Shown: positions 8,496 through 17,672, counted from the first letter of the stretch. The stretch is DNA of 64,000 nucleotides from Clostridia bacterium (GCA_910576325.1 CAJTIM010000019.1:1-64000); one strand, 5' to 3'. The notes: generated from the sequence alone by a model not told the origin. Translations and numbers: made by a program.

Positions 8496-8568
8496 GCATC
8501 TGTAGCTCAGTGGATAGAGCACTGGCCTCCGACGCCAGGTGCCGCTAGTTCGAATCTAGTCAGATGCA
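8496..8568 (+). tRNA. tRNA-Arg (anticodon CCG)
   Basis: Acceptor stem GCATCTG pairs fully with CAGATGC. The D-arm is GCTCAGTGGATAGAGC. The anticodon stem CTGGC/GCCAG encloses loop CTCCGAC, giving anticodon CCG, which reads CGG (Arg). The T-arm CTAG TTCGAAT CTAG is canonical. CCA is not encoded. A promoter and a terminator flank it, so it is a monocistronic tRNA gene. Confidence 0.95.
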
Positions 8569-8571
8569 TTG

Positions 8572-8610
8572 AAAAGCCCGGTCTTTCTGCAGATTGGGCT
8601 TTTATTTTTT
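8572..8610 (+). terminator. Rho-independent terminator of tRNA-Arg
   Basis: AAAAGCCC at about 8572 pairs with GGGCTTTT around a 15-nt loop and is followed by ATTTTTTT, a classical intrinsic terminator directly after the tRNA. Confidence 0.85.
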
Positions 8611-8644
8611 TCCTGATTACCTGCCTCCATATTTGATGCTGCAC

Positions 8645-8684
8645 AAAAAAGGGGACGGCTGCAAAGTAAGACAGCAACCGCCCC
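8645..8684 (-). terminator. Terminator downstream of efp
   Basis: On the minus strand GGGGGCGGTTGCTG pairs with the arm ending at 8651 (GCAGCCGTCCCC) and is followed by a run of T. The loop contains the GCAAAGTAAGACAGC motif, which resembles the ends of the 3'-located palindromes at 17.7 and 58.1 kb. A T-rich stretch on the other side could make it bidirectional. Confidence 0.75.
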
Positions 8685-8714
8685 CTATTGTTCTTTTTTT
8701 GTCTGCAATCTTTT

Positions 8715-9272
8715 TTATACTCTGGACAGATATTCCCCGGAACGGGTATCGATCTTGATCTTGTCCCCCTGCTCTACAAAAAGAGGTACGTATACGGTAG
8801 CTCCTGTCTCCACAACTGCCGGCTTGGTGGCACCTGTTGCGGTGTCGCCCTTGAAGCCCGGCTCGGTGTCGGTAATCTCAAGCTCTACAAAGAGAGGCGG
8901 CTCTACAGCAAATACATTGCCGTTATAAGAGCATACCTTGCACATCTCGTTCTCTTTCACAAACTTCAGAGCATCGCCGATGTCATCTGCGTTGAGCGCA
9001 ATCTGGTCATAAGTTTCTACGTTCATAAAATGGAACAGATCGCCGTCGGAATACAGATACTGCATGTCCACACGGTCGATACGTGCTGCCGGAAACTTCT
9101 CGGTGGGACGGAAGGTTTTCTCTACCACGCCGCCGTTGATGATATTTTTAAGCTTGGTTCTTACAAAGGCCGCGCCCTTGCCCGGCTTTACATGCTGAAA
9201 CTCCATAATCTGATAAACATTTCCCTCAATCTCAAGGGTTACACCATTTCTAAAATCTCCTGCTGAAATCAT
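8715..9272 (-). CDS. efp: Translation elongation factor P
   Basis: This 185-residue protein has the full three-domain EF-P layout. It starts [20 protein letters not shown], and the conserved domain I loop [11 protein letters not shown] places the modifiable lysine at residue 32. It ends in the C-terminal OB-domain signature [20 protein letters not shown] relieves ribosome stalling at polyproline. This may matter here because the VanY-like protein at 24 kb has a very Pro-rich tail. AGGAGG lies 11 nt upstream of the ATG, directly beside a palindromic repeat (9295-9473). An intrinsic terminator follows. Confidence 0.97.
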   Translation of the reverse strand: MISAGDFRNGVTLEIEGNVYQIMEFQHVKPGKGAAFVRTKLKNIINGGVVEKTFRPTEKFPAARIDRVDMQYLYSDGDLFHFMNVETYDQIALNADDIGDALKFVKENEMCKVCSYNGNVFAVEPPLFVELEITDTEPGFKGDTATGATKPAVVETGATVYVPLFVEQGDKIKIDTRSGEYLSRV

Positions 9273-9294
9273 TCTTCACTATTCCTCCTATTAA

Positions 9295-9473
9295 AAGTCG
9301 CTGCGCGACGGCACTAAAGGGTAAAGTCACTTCGGCACACCTGTAATGAGAGAAACTTTTATTCGAAAGGCACTCATAAAAGTTCCTCTCGTGCGCCTTT
9401 GCGACTTTACCGGCCAGCCAAAAGTATTTCTTATAAACACTTGACATTTCTTAGCTGGACTATTTTTAGTTCC
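9295..9473. repeat. Family-2 palindromic repeat, copy 1 (efp leader)
   Basis: This 180-bp element starts AAGTCGCTGCGCGACGGC and ends near GGACTATTTTTAGTTCC. Internal arms GTAAAGTC and GACTTTAC, plus complementary GAGAGAAACTTTTA and TAAAAGTTCCTCTC blocks, make it fold as a long hairpin. It is closely matched by 57824-58004. In both places its AAGTCGCTGCGCG end lies a few bases from the Shine-Dalgarno of a minus-strand gene. It fills most of the gap 9273-9588. Confidence 0.85.
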
Positions 9474-9588
9474 GCAATAGTTCCTACAATACACCCTTAG
9501 GCTAAAGTTGGAAAAATATTTATGCGGACGCCCCCGCACAAATCTACGCTCTATTTTATAATAAAACAATCTGCTTTTCAAGTATTTT

Positions 9589-11103
9589 TTAGTTTTTAAA
9601 TCGCTCCCATGCGCTGCTGAGTCCTTCAATCACCGCCCGGTAAGTCGCATATTTTTCCTCATAAATCTCTTTGTACTCAGGGCGGGGACAAATGGTCTTG
9701 GTGATGGTCACGGTACGGCGGATGGCCTCCTGGTAATTCGGATAGATTCCGGCCGCGATTCCGGCTGCGATGGCCGCTCCCTGCGCTCCAAGCTCTTTAT
9801 CCGCTATCACGTCAATGGGGATCTGCAGTGCATCCGCAAAAATCTGTACCCATACATCGGAATTGGCCGCGCCGCCGGAAAGACGGATGCTCTTTGGCGC
9901 TTCCCGGTTGCGAAGGAGCTTCTTTACATGTGTCACATGGGAAAATACGATTCCTTCGTAAACTGCCCGCAGCATATGCTTCTTGCTGTGGTAGGCCGTC
10001 AGTCCCACGAAGGTTCCCTTTGCAAGAGCGTCCTCATTGGAACCGTTCAGGAAAGGCAGAAATATGATATTGCTGTCCTGCGGCTCAATGGAGGCCACCC
10101 ATTCATTGGTAATGCCATACACGGAACCGCCCTTTGCTTTGGCTTCCTCCTTTTCATAGTTCATGAGATTGCGGATAAACCATTCCATATTTCCGGCAGA
10201 GGTGGGGCTGCTCTCTTCTATGAGGTAATAGCCGGGGATGCAGAACATGGAATTTAAGGCTACCGTTCCGTTGGTTACCGGCTCTTTTCCGATAAATTCG
10301 TTGATACTCCAGGTCCCTGCTATCATGCACATCTGTTCTTCGTCGGAAAGGCCGGAAGCAATGCCGCAGGCATTTACGTCGAACATGCCCGCCGCTACGG
10401 GTGTGCCTTCGGGAAGCAGGGTTTTCTCACTTGCTTCTTTTGTTACATGGCCGCAGAGATCGGCGGAATGACGCAGGGGCGGAAGCTTTTCGTAACAGTC
10501 CTCCAGGCCGTAGAGCGCCATCAGCTCACGATCGTGCTCTCCGGTCACCATGTTTACCAGGTTGCCGCCGGAGCAATCGGTGTACTCGCTGTAGGCTTCT
10601 CCTGTGAGCATGTAGCGGATGTAATCCTTGACTGCGAAGATATATTTGGTATTCTCAAGAACCTCCGGCTGATTTTCTCTGAACCAGGCCAACAAGCTTA
10701 CAGGCTGTACGGCCAGGATTTCCTGGAAGGTTTTTTCGTAAACTTTTTTATTGGTTCCGTCCTTGTACCAACGCTCTACCTGTGCCCAGGCTCTTGTATC
10801 AGTTGACATAATTCCATTGTGGGAAGGCTTTCCGTCATGACCGATCATATACAAGCCCTTACCTGCTCCGGAGAAAGATACGCCGGCGATATCCTTTGGA
10901 TTGATGCCGCTTTTTTCTATGGCTCCGCGAATGGCGTCCGCATTTACCTGCCACAGCTCGTCCAGATCTTTTTCGGTGTAGCCCGGCTTTGGCGTGAGCG
11001 TGATGGTCGGAACACTGGCCACGGAAATCTGCTTTCCGTTTTCATCGAAAATTGCCGCTTTGGAAAATGTTCCCCCATTGTCGATTCCCAATAAGTATTT
11101 CAT
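9589..11103 (-). CDS. FGGY-family carbohydrate kinase, L-xylulokinase-like
   Basis: This 504-residue protein has the N-terminal phosphate-binding motif LLGIDNGGTFSKAAIFD and the C-terminal nucleotide motif LSGGAANSDVWVQIFADAL with KELGAQGAAIAAG, both FGGY hallmarks. Segments such as EESSPTSAGNMEWF, FLPFLNGSNE and YEGIVFSHVTHVKKLL closely resemble E. coli LyxK, so a ketopentose such as L-xylulose is the best guess. The ATG at 11103 follows GGAAAGGAGAAC; an upstream codon at 11229 is less likely. It lies between pepP and efp, which are adjacent in many Firmicutes. No sugar transporter is nearby. Confidence 0.85.
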   Translation of the reverse strand: MKYLLGIDNGGTFSKAAIFDENGKQISVASVPTITLTPKPGYTEKDLDELWQVNADAIRGAIEKSGINPKDIAGVSFSGAGKGLYMIGHDGKPSHNGIMSTDTRAWAQVERWYKDGTNKKVYEKTFQEILAVQPVSLLAWFRENQPEVLENTKYIFAVKDYIRYMLTGEAYSEYTDCSGGNLVNMVTGEHDRELMALYGLEDCYEKLPPLRHSADLCGHVTKEASEKTLLPEGTPVAAGMFDVNACGIASGLSDEEQMCMIAGTWSINEFIGKEPVTNGTVALNSMFCIPGYYLIEESSPTSAGNMEWFIRNLMNYEKEEAKAKGGSVYGITNEWVASIEPQDSNIIFLPFLNGSNEDALAKGTFVGLTAYHSKKHMLRAVYEGIVFSHVTHVKKLLRNREAPKSIRLSGGAANSDVWVQIFADALQIPIDVIADKELGAQGAAIAAGIAAGIYPNYQEAIRRTVTITKTICPRPEYKEIYEEKYATYRAVIEGLSSAWERFKN

Positions 11104-11341
11104 GTTCTCTCCTTTCCCTATTTCGCACATATTCTTCATACATAAAGAGATAACTGCAGGATGCTTTTTGGATCTGTATTTACTTTTTGTACCTAAAGGC
11201 GTACCCGCAGATGCTTTTTTGAACCGCATACTTTTTCAGCTCTTTTCCTTATATAAAAATCATAAGTGTGCAAAAGGATGCTGTCAAGCTTTTTAAAGGG
11301 ATTTTATATATTTGTAAAAACGCTGCTTTAGAGCTTATATT

Positions 11342-12421
11342 CTACAGTTCTATCAACTCTTTAGGCGAGCTTGTCAAATTTTTGATGCCATTCTCCGTGA
11401 TTACGGTCATGTCCTCGATGCGCACGCCGCCGAGGCCCGGGATGTAGATGCCGGGTTCTACGGTTTCTATAATACCCGGCCGCAGGATTGTCTGATCCTT
11501 TGGAGACAGGGCAGGCTTTTCATGGATCTCCAGGCCCACGCTGTGCCCCAGGCCGTGGCCGAAGTAATCGCCGCAGCCGGCCTCTTCAATGACTTTTCTG
11601 GCCAGGGCGTCGCCTTCGGCGCCTGTCATGCCTGCTCTCAAGCCCGCCAGGGCTGCTTCCTGAGCCTCCAGTACGATTTTATAAATCTCTTTTTGTTTTT
11701 CGCCGGCTTTCCCAATCACGACGGTTCGTGTCATGTCGGAGCAGTAGCCCTGATATTTACAGCCAAAGTCCAGGGTCAGAAAGTCTCCTTTTTCCAGAAC
11801 CTTTTCGGAAGGTACGGCATGGGGCATGGCGCTGTGAAGTCCGGATGCCGCGATGGTGTCGAAGCCTTTTTCCTGGGCGCCGTGGCTCTTCATATAGTAT
11901 TCCAGCTTTGCGGCTATCTCAAGCTCCGTGATTCCCGGCTTTATCTGGGTCAATATATAGGAGAAGGCTTCGTCTCCTATCTGCTCCGCACGGGCAAGCT
12001 TTTCAATCTCTCCCTCATCCTTTACCGCACGCAGCAGGGACAGCTCTTCTCCAAGGGGAACCCACCGCTCTTCTCCCCATTTATCTCCGGCGGCCTCTTG
12101 GAGCTTTTTCACGAACTGCCAGGTCATAACGCCGTCCTCAAAACCCAGACGTTTCACCTTATCTTCCTCCAAAAGCTCCTTTAGAAGAACGCCGTATACG
12201 CGCTCCCCCTTGATTGTCCGAACCTCACAGTCCTTTCCCTCCTCCTCTGCCTGGAGGGTGTAGCGGCTGTCCGTTAAGATTACCTGCCTTTTACTTGACA
12301 GATACAAGTAACTGTCCGTGCCTGCGAAGCCGCTTAAATATCGAATATTGGCCGGGGAAGCGATAAATGCCGCATCCAGTCCCTTTTCTTCCAATAATTT
12401 TCTTGCTGCCTGAACTCTCAT
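11342..12421 (-). CDS. M24 metallopeptidase, Xaa-Pro aminopeptidase family
   Basis: This 359-residue protein has an N-terminal creatinase-like domain (IRYLSGFAGTDSYLYLS) and a C-terminal pita-bread catalytic domain. The metal ligands are visible in LDFGCKYQGYCSDMTRT (two Asp), GHGLGHSVGLEIHE (His), VEPGIYIPG (Glu) and GGVRIEDM (Glu). It releases N-terminal residues next to proline in the cytoplasm. The gene is the usual upstream neighbour of efp, here separated from it by the sugar kinase. The start at 12421 follows GAAAGGTTGAC. Confidence 0.93.
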   Translation of the reverse strand: MRVQAARKLLEEKGLDAAFIASPANIRYLSGFAGTDSYLYLSSKRQVILTDSRYTLQAEEEGKDCEVRTIKGERVYGVLLKELLEEDKVKRLGFEDGVMTWQFVKKLQEAAGDKWGEERWVPLGEELSLLRAVKDEGEIEKLARAEQIGDEAFSYILTQIKPGITELEIAAKLEYYMKSHGAQEKGFDTIAASGLHSAMPHAVPSEKVLEKGDFLTLDFGCKYQGYCSDMTRTVVIGKAGEKQKEIYKIVLEAQEAALAGLRAGMTGAEGDALARKVIEEAGCGDYFGHGLGHSVGLEIHEKPALSPKDQTILRPGIIETVEPGIYIPGLGGVRIEDMTVITENGIKNLTSSPKELIEL

Positions 12422-12480
12422 TTTTTGTCAACCTTTCTTCTATATTTTTAAATATACCTTTTCACAGCCCGTACGGTTTC

Positions 12481-13878
12481 CTAACGCAAACCTCTCCTCT
12501 GCCTTTGCAGATAACAATACAAGACAGGCTTCTCCAGATAACGCTTCAGTACAATCTGAATCTCTTCCTTCGGATTCATAGGCTTCACCAAGATGGAATG
12601 TATCCCTGCCAGATTCGCCCCCCAGACGTCGGTAAAGAGCTGATCTCCCACAAACAAAGTATTGCTCTTATCCGTTCCCAGGCGCCTCATACCCTCCCGA
12701 TAGCCTCCGGGCTTCGGCTTTCCGGCCTTATACACGTAAATGGTTTTCAGAGCATCGGCAAAGGGCGTCACCCGAGGCTCTTTATTATTGGAAATCAGGC
12801 AGGTGGAAAAACCAATCTCCCGCAGCCGCTCAAACAAAGCAATGCTCCGCTCGTCGGCCGGGGCATCATGGGGCACCAGCGTATTGTCCACATCAAAAAG
12901 AACGCCCCGGTAGCCCGCCTCGTACAAGCCTTCAAAATCTATTTCATAGGTGGAATCCATATACTGCTTCGGATACAAACTGCTGAAAATGGAAAAGCCC
13001 TTTGGCAGCTCCGACACAAGAATCCCTCCCACAATCAAAACGGCTCCCACCACGCCTGCCGCTGTGATCGGCTCCTTCAGGACAATAGCCGCGCAGATCA
13101 TAGTCACAAAAGGATTCAGATAAATATAATTGTTGGTATTCACCACACCAATCCGTCTGATAGCGATATTCCAGGTGATATAGCAGACAGCGCTTCCCAG
13201 CACCCCCAGAAACAGCAGGCAGAAAATCACATCCCCCCGGGCAAGCGGCGAAAGCGGCGGCAGGCCCTTGTCCCAAAGAGTCGCCGGAACTGTCAAAAGC
13301 AGAGCATAAAAGAGCATTTTCCTGGTTAAAATCCAGTTATCATAACGTCCCACGTAGCTTTTGAGAATCACCGAATAAACAGCCCAGGATAAGGCTGCCA
13401 GCAGGGAAAGCGCATCTCCCAGAGGATTCAGCTTCAATACAAAGGTTCCGTTGAACACCACCAGCACAACACCGGCAATGGCAATGAAAAATCCCGCCCA
13501 GGTCCGCCCGGAGAGCTTTTCATCCCTGGTAAACACATGGGCCAGGGCAGCCGTAAAAACAGGCGCCGCCGCAAGAATAATGCTCACATTGGCCGCCAGC
13601 GTATAAGTCAAGGCCGTATTTTCAAAATAGTAATAAAGAGTATTTCCCGAAAGGGACAGAGCGAAGATTCCAAGCTCTTCCTTCACGCTTTGGGGTCTCT
13701 CGACTTTCCGGGTAAACAGCATTAAAACAACCCATGCGATAAAGAAGCGCATCAGCATAATCTGAAGCGCATCGTAATGATTGAGCAGGGTTTTCGTCGC
13801 CACAAAGGTCGTACCCCACACGGTAATGGTAAGCAGGGCAAGGATATGCCCCGCCGCCTTTTTTCTGTCTGTTGTCAT
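12481..13878 (-). CDS. EamA/DMT transporter fused to YqeG-type HAD phosphatase
   Basis: One uninterrupted frame of about 465 residues covers two families. Residues 1 to about 295 form a ten-helix drug/metabolite transporter (EamA repeats, such as ITVWGTTFVATKTLL and GVLGSAVCYITWNIAIRR). From SSLYPKQYMDS onward it is a complete YqeG-type HAD IIIA phosphatase with the nucleophile motif FDVDNTLVPHDAPADE, the SNN motif and FVGDQLFTDVWGANL. There is almost no linker. YqeG is commonly a stand-alone gene near pepP and efp, as here. I prefer the ATG at 13878 (AAAGAGA upstream) to 13908. The phosphatase domain would be cytoplasmic. Confidence 0.85.
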   Translation of the reverse strand: MTTDRKKAAGHILALLTITVWGTTFVATKTLLNHYDALQIMLMRFFIAWVVLMLFTRKVERPQSVKEELGIFALSLSGNTLYYYFENTALTYTLAANVSIILAAAPVFTAALAHVFTRDEKLSGRTWAGFFIAIAGVVLVVFNGTFVLKLNPLGDALSLLAALSWAVYSVILKSYVGRYDNWILTRKMLFYALLLTVPATLWDKGLPPLSPLARGDVIFCLLFLGVLGSAVCYITWNIAIRRIGVVNTNNYIYLNPFVTMICAAIVLKEPITAAGVVGAVLIVGGILVSELPKGFSIFSSLYPKQYMDSTYEIDFEGLYEAGYRGVLFDVDNTLVPHDAPADERSIALFERLREIGFSTCLISNNKEPRVTPFADALKTIYVYKAGKPKPGGYREGMRRLGTDKSNTLFVGDQLFTDVWGANLAGIHSILVKPMNPKEEIQIVLKRYLEKPVLYCYLQRQRRGLR

Positions 13879-13987
13879 TTCCAAGTCTCTTTCTGTCTTA
13901 AAATTCATACCCTGCGGGTCCCCCGTTCATGCGTCTCTTCGGAGCGGGCGGACATCGCCTGGTAACATATCAAAAACTGTGCCGGCA

Positions 13988-14440
13988 TTATTTATCCAGC
14001 ATCTTCTTTAATTCGCTCAGGAAGGTATTCACATCCTTGAACTCCCGGTAAACGGAGGCGAAGCGCACATAGGCCACGGAATCCAGGTCTTTCAGCTTAT
14101 CCATCACCATTTCCCCGATAACGCTGCTTGCAATCTCCCGCTCCTCCCGGTTAAAGATCTCGCTCTCAATGGCGTCAATCACACCGTTAATATCCTTCAG
14201 GGGCACGGGGCGTTTGTGGCAGGCACGCAAAATGCCGTCCTCAATTTTACTTCGATCATACGGCTCCCGGTTATTGTCCTTCTTAATCACAATAATGGGA
14301 ATCGTCTCAATCTTCTCATAAGTCGTAAAGCGCTTCCCGCAGGAATCGCAGAGACGGCGGCGGCGGATGGAACTGTTATCCTCTGCCGGTCTGGAATCAA
14401 TGACCCGGGTGTTCTCCTGGCTGCAATATGGACATTTCAT
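13988..14440 (-). CDS. nrdR: Transcriptional repressor NrdR
   Basis: This 150-residue protein has an N-terminal zinc ribbon with two Cys pairs (MKCPYCSQ and CDSCGKRF) and an ATP-cone domain (IVIKKDNNREPYDRSKIEDG). It is the nucleotide-sensing repressor of ribonucleotide reductase genes. The ATG at 14440 has AGGGAGA six bases upstream; the longer frame to 14476 lacks a good site. It is co-oriented with the downstream fusion gene across a gap of about 110 nt. Confidence 0.96.
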   Translation of the reverse strand: MKCPYCSQENTRVIDSRPAEDNSSIRRRRLCDSCGKRFTTYEKIETIPIIVIKKDNNREPYDRSKIEDGILRACHKRPVPLKDINGVIDAIESEIFNREEREIASSVIGEMVMDKLKDLDSVAYVRFASVYREFKDVNTFLSELKKMLDK

Positions 14441-14686
14441 AGCGAATCTCCCTCTTTTCTCCTGGTTCTGCCGCAAGATATTTCTCAGTTAAAATCACAT
14501 GTGAACCCACCGTCTTCCCCGGCTGCTCCCCTGTAGGCGGAAGTCAATGATGCTGCGGCATACCTTTGTAATCTGGTAATTCCTTTTTTAAAAATAATAT
14601 ATCAATTTAAGTATAGTACATATACTTCTTCTCTGTCAAACATTATGTAAAACAAGTTTTTTGAGCATTTTTGCTCCAAACCATAT

Positions 14687-15049
14687 TCACCACCAACCAT
14701 ACATACCCATATGTCTCATCGCCGGAGTCAGAGATCTCCTAGTGGTATATATGGCATAAATCCTCATCTTTGCCGCAGTGGCTGATGCCAATACAATATC
14801 ATTTCTATCCGCCGACGCCTTATCCGCTGCCTGAACAAAATGAAATTCCACTTTATCATCAGTGAAAATACTCATAACAATATCCAAAAAACTATTTGAT
14901 TCCAGCGGCATATTTGCGTTCTCTCCCGGAGGACTTGCCGGTTCGGCTTCTACCATTCCATCTTCATCTTCTGCAAAAGAGACTATGCCCGGTGCCAAGC
15001 ATGTTGTTAAAACCAGTAACATAAGTAACATGCTTAATAATTTTTTCAT
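14687..15049 (-). CDS. Small secreted hypothetical protein
   Basis: This 120-residue protein begins with a clear signal peptide (MKKLLSMLLMLLVLTTCLAP, then SFAEDED), followed by an acidic segment and a C-terminal Arg/Gly/Trp tail ending GMYGWW. The ATG at 15049 follows CGGAGGTACACGAGA; upstream codons would hide the signal peptide. No family is recognised. It is divergent from the YlmC gene that starts at 15160, so the two share an upstream region of about 110 nt. Confidence 0.6.
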   Translation of the reverse strand: MKKLLSMLLMLLVLTTCLAPGIVSFAEDEDGMVEAEPASPPGENANMPLESNSFLDIVMSIFTDDKVEFHFVQAADKASADRNDIVLASATAAKMRIYAIYTTRRSLTPAMRHMGMYGWW

Positions 15050-15159
15050 TCTCGTGTACCTCCGTAGATTACCTGACATTCCGAATGACCGCTTATACAT
15101 ACTCACATTTTTCCCTGCTCAGCATATATATAGAAAAAGACCTCCAATGGAGCTTCCAC

Positions 15160-15405
15160 ATGACCTTCTGTGAATTGAGAGAAAAAGATGTTATCAATAT
15201 CTGTGACTGCAAGCGTTTAGGCTGCGTGTCGGATCTGGTCTTTGATCCGAAAAGCGGGTGCATACAGGCCCTTGTAACGTCCAGCAACGAAAAGCTCTGG
15301 GGACTTCTGGGCAAGGACTGTGAGTATGAAATCCCCTGGTGCAAGATCAAGCAGATTGGGCCGGATATCATACTGGTGGAATTGGAGCCGGAAAAAAAGC
15401 ATTGA
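15160..15405 (+). CDS. YlmC/YmxH-family PRC-barrel sporulation protein
   Basis: This 81-residue protein (MTFCELREKDVINICDCKRL) matches the short PRC-barrel family conserved in endospore-forming Firmicutes (YlmC/YmxH). The motif GCVSDLVFDPKSGCIQALV and the end IKQIGPDIILVELE are typical. The start at 15160 has TGGAG upstream and gives the family's normal length; the frame to 15085 would add non-homologous residues. It supports a spore-forming host lineage. The exact role is unknown. Confidence 0.88.
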   Translation: MTFCELREKDVINICDCKRLGCVSDLVFDPKSGCIQALVTSSNEKLWGLLGKDCEYEIPWCKIKQIGPDIILVELEPEKKH

Positions 15406-15474
15406 CTTTTCTGAAATATATTCCGAATCACTTTTTTACCGAATGTTATGTACATTGAGATTCAGACAAGCGCC

Positions 15475-15640
15475 TTACCCGTAAATCTCTGCCCGGACTT
15501 TCGCCTTTCCCTCTATCCGATACACCATCTCATAATCATTTCCTTTCACAAGATATGCCGCTGTCTCATAATCATAACGTCCGTTCAAATTTGATATCCT
15601 GCAACTCCCAAAACATCCCCACAATGGACAAGGGAATACT
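15475..15640 (-). pseudogene. C-terminal relic, paralogous to the tail near 16.4 kb
   Basis: A minus-strand frame without a start reads YDYETAAYLVKGNDYEM, continues through KAKVRAEIYG and stops at 15475. An overlapping frame supplies the preceding MFWELQDIKFERT, implying a frameshift. The end GKAKVRAEIYG resembles GKGRIRAEIYR at 16436, so it is probably a leftover copy of the same protein family's C-terminus. Confidence 0.45.
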
Positions 15641-15655
15641 ACGGGGAGCAAACAT

Positions 15656-16336
15656 TTATATCACATCCACAAACATAACCCCATCAATCTCCGACAGCTT
15701 CCGCAGATACTCCTGCTTATTTAAGCGATAGGGAATATAGATCGTCATCCGTATGGTAAAAGACTGGCCTCCTGTCTTGGGCTTGTCCACATCATACATA
15801 TCAATCTTACAGCCATCCTCTTTCAATCTGCTCAAAAGCACAGAGGCCGTCCTGTTCTCCTCTCCCTCTATGTACAGCCGGGCATATCTGGAATACTGAT
15901 AAGCCTTCTCCTCAATAAAGGGCAGAATATGAAGCCCCACCAGAAGAACCGCCGTCACCATAACCGCCCCATCCACAAAACCAATGCCTGCCGCCAGACC
16001 TACACAGGCACATATCCAGATACTGGCCGCAGAAGTCAGCCCCTTCACCTGCCGCCCCGCCACAATGATCGAGCCTGCCCCCAGAAAACCCACGCCGCTC
16101 ACCACCTGGGCCGCCATCCGTGAGATATCGGTACTCCCCGGAAACCGGATATCCATATACTGGGCCGTCATCATCACCATAGCCGCCCCAAGGCACACAG
16201 CCGCATCCGTCCTGGCCCCTCCGCCCCTCTTCTTGGCCCCCCGGTCAATTCCGATCAGACCGCCCAGAAGCAAAGCAGTTATCATCCGCAGCAATACATT
16301 GTGAAATGTCCATTCCGTCAGTGAGGCAAAAAACAT
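15656..16336 (-). CDS. MgtC/SapB-family membrane protein
   Basis: This protein of about 226 residues has the MgtC core: GGLIGIDRGAKKRGGGARTD near residue 30, four to five transmembrane helices including VSGVGFLGAGSIIV and LTSAASIWICACVGLAAG, and a C-terminal ACT-like cytoplasmic domain ending DGVMFVDVI. The family is linked to Mg2+ and pH stress adaptation. The ATG at 16336 sits 6 nt after GGGGGAG, which overlaps the upstream ATG at 16351, so 16336 is preferred. Confidence 0.88.
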   Translation of the reverse strand: MFFASLTEWTFHNVLLRMITALLLGGLIGIDRGAKKRGGGARTDAAVCLGAAMVMMTAQYMDIRFPGSTDISRMAAQVVSGVGFLGAGSIIVAGRQVKGLTSAASIWICACVGLAAGIGFVDGAVMVTAVLLVGLHILPFIEEKAYQYSRYARLYIEGEENRTASVLLSRLKEDGCKIDMYDVDKPKTGGQSFTIRMTIYIPYRLNKQEYLRKLSEIDGVMFVDVI

Positions 16337-16435
16337 CCGTACTCCCCCCATTTCTCTATCGTAAATACCAGCTACTTTTATTCCCTTATATTCTAACTGA
16401 AAATCTTTCTCAAAACAACTTGAACCGCAAAATTT

Positions 16436-17672
16436 TCATCTGTAAATCTCTGCGCGAATCCGCCCCTTTCCCTGTCTACCCAGAGCATAATGGGCGTATT
16501 CGTTTCATTTCTCAATATATCTCCAATCACTTCATCGTCTTTACCCGAAAAGCTTAAACATTCAACCGTGCCCATACTGCTTGTGGTCCAAATACTTTTA
16601 GATCCAAAATCCCATCATTATCCACATCCGCTTCCAACATCGTATAACTGCCAAGATAAACAGCCTGCGCAAGATCCACACGGATTTCCATATTCTCCCT
16701 TGCAAGAGCGCGAATCTCTTCATCCGTCAGTAACCTCCCTGTTGCCAAAGGCTCCAAAAGCTCCGGCTCCTTCTGCTTCTCCATTGCCTTCGCTATCTTA
16801 TCCAAAAGCTCCTGAAGAATCAATTCCTGTCCATCTGTAAGATTATGGTATTCCCGATAAACCTCCTCAGGAACCAATCCGCCAAAAAATTGTTCATAAG
16901 AATAACGCCTGACATCAGGATTTTCATCCCACTCTTCCATTGGAATCCTTTTATCCGGTAAAACTTTCTTATCCTCCGTCCCTTCCCAAACCTGAATAGA
17001 CACCGTATCCTCCGAACACTCCCGGACACATGCCCTCTTTAATAACAGCTCATTTCCTTCCCACTTCCACAAGCCTTCGTAATCACTCTCCGCATCCTCC
17101 TCAAAATCAAAATACGTATCACAGGTATAAATGATTTTCTGCTCCCCGAGTAAATGAAGATTGAAAAAATCAAAGGAAATCTCCTCCTGAGGATAAACCG
17201 CCTTCTCATAACACTGATGCTCATGATTCCAAAGATAAGCAAGCTCCGCAGTCAGCCGCAGATCCACATAACCGTCAAAATTCAAATCCTTCAAATCGCC
17301 ACTTTGAATTATCATACTCCCGGAAAGGTTTTGGACAGGGCTTTCATAACTCCCCTCCTGATATATCCGAAGCTCATAATCCTCCGACATACTCCGCCCT
17401 TCATTCAATCCCAAAAGCCTTACTCCGGCCTCCGGCTTAATATCTATATAGCTGCGGCATACCGATTGACCAAAAGAAACCTCTTTCTCTCCCTCCCCTG
17501 TCGTCCTCCATCCAAACGCCTTTTCCTCCTTTAAACCACCAATACCGTACCGGTTTTCCGCCCAAACCTCCTCCAGTAAATAGACCTCGTTTCCCAGAAC
17601 GAGAATATACCTCCGATAAATCTCGTCCTCCATCTGAAAACTGTAACTGGGGCTTATCTTATCCGCATCCCC
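16436..17672 (-). pseudogene. Truncated, frameshifted hypothetical protein
   Basis: An open frame from 17633 to 16554 (359 codons) lacks a signal peptide and start site, and its frame extends upstream only to a stop at 17673-17675, next to a palindromic repeat. It contains two aspartate-rich calcium-type loops (DLNFDGYVDLRL near residue 115 and ADVDNDGILDLKVFG near the end), as in VCBS/EF-hand-like secreted proteins. After 16554 the sequence continues in another frame (GKDDEVIGDILRNETN) and then a third (GKGRIRAEIYR, stop 16436). I infer a secreted protein that has lost its N-terminus and gained two frameshifts. Confidence 0.55.

Noticed and set aside
12367-13329. 320-codon plus-strand open frame
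   Set aside because: It lies opposite the EamA-YqeG fusion gene and shows no motif.
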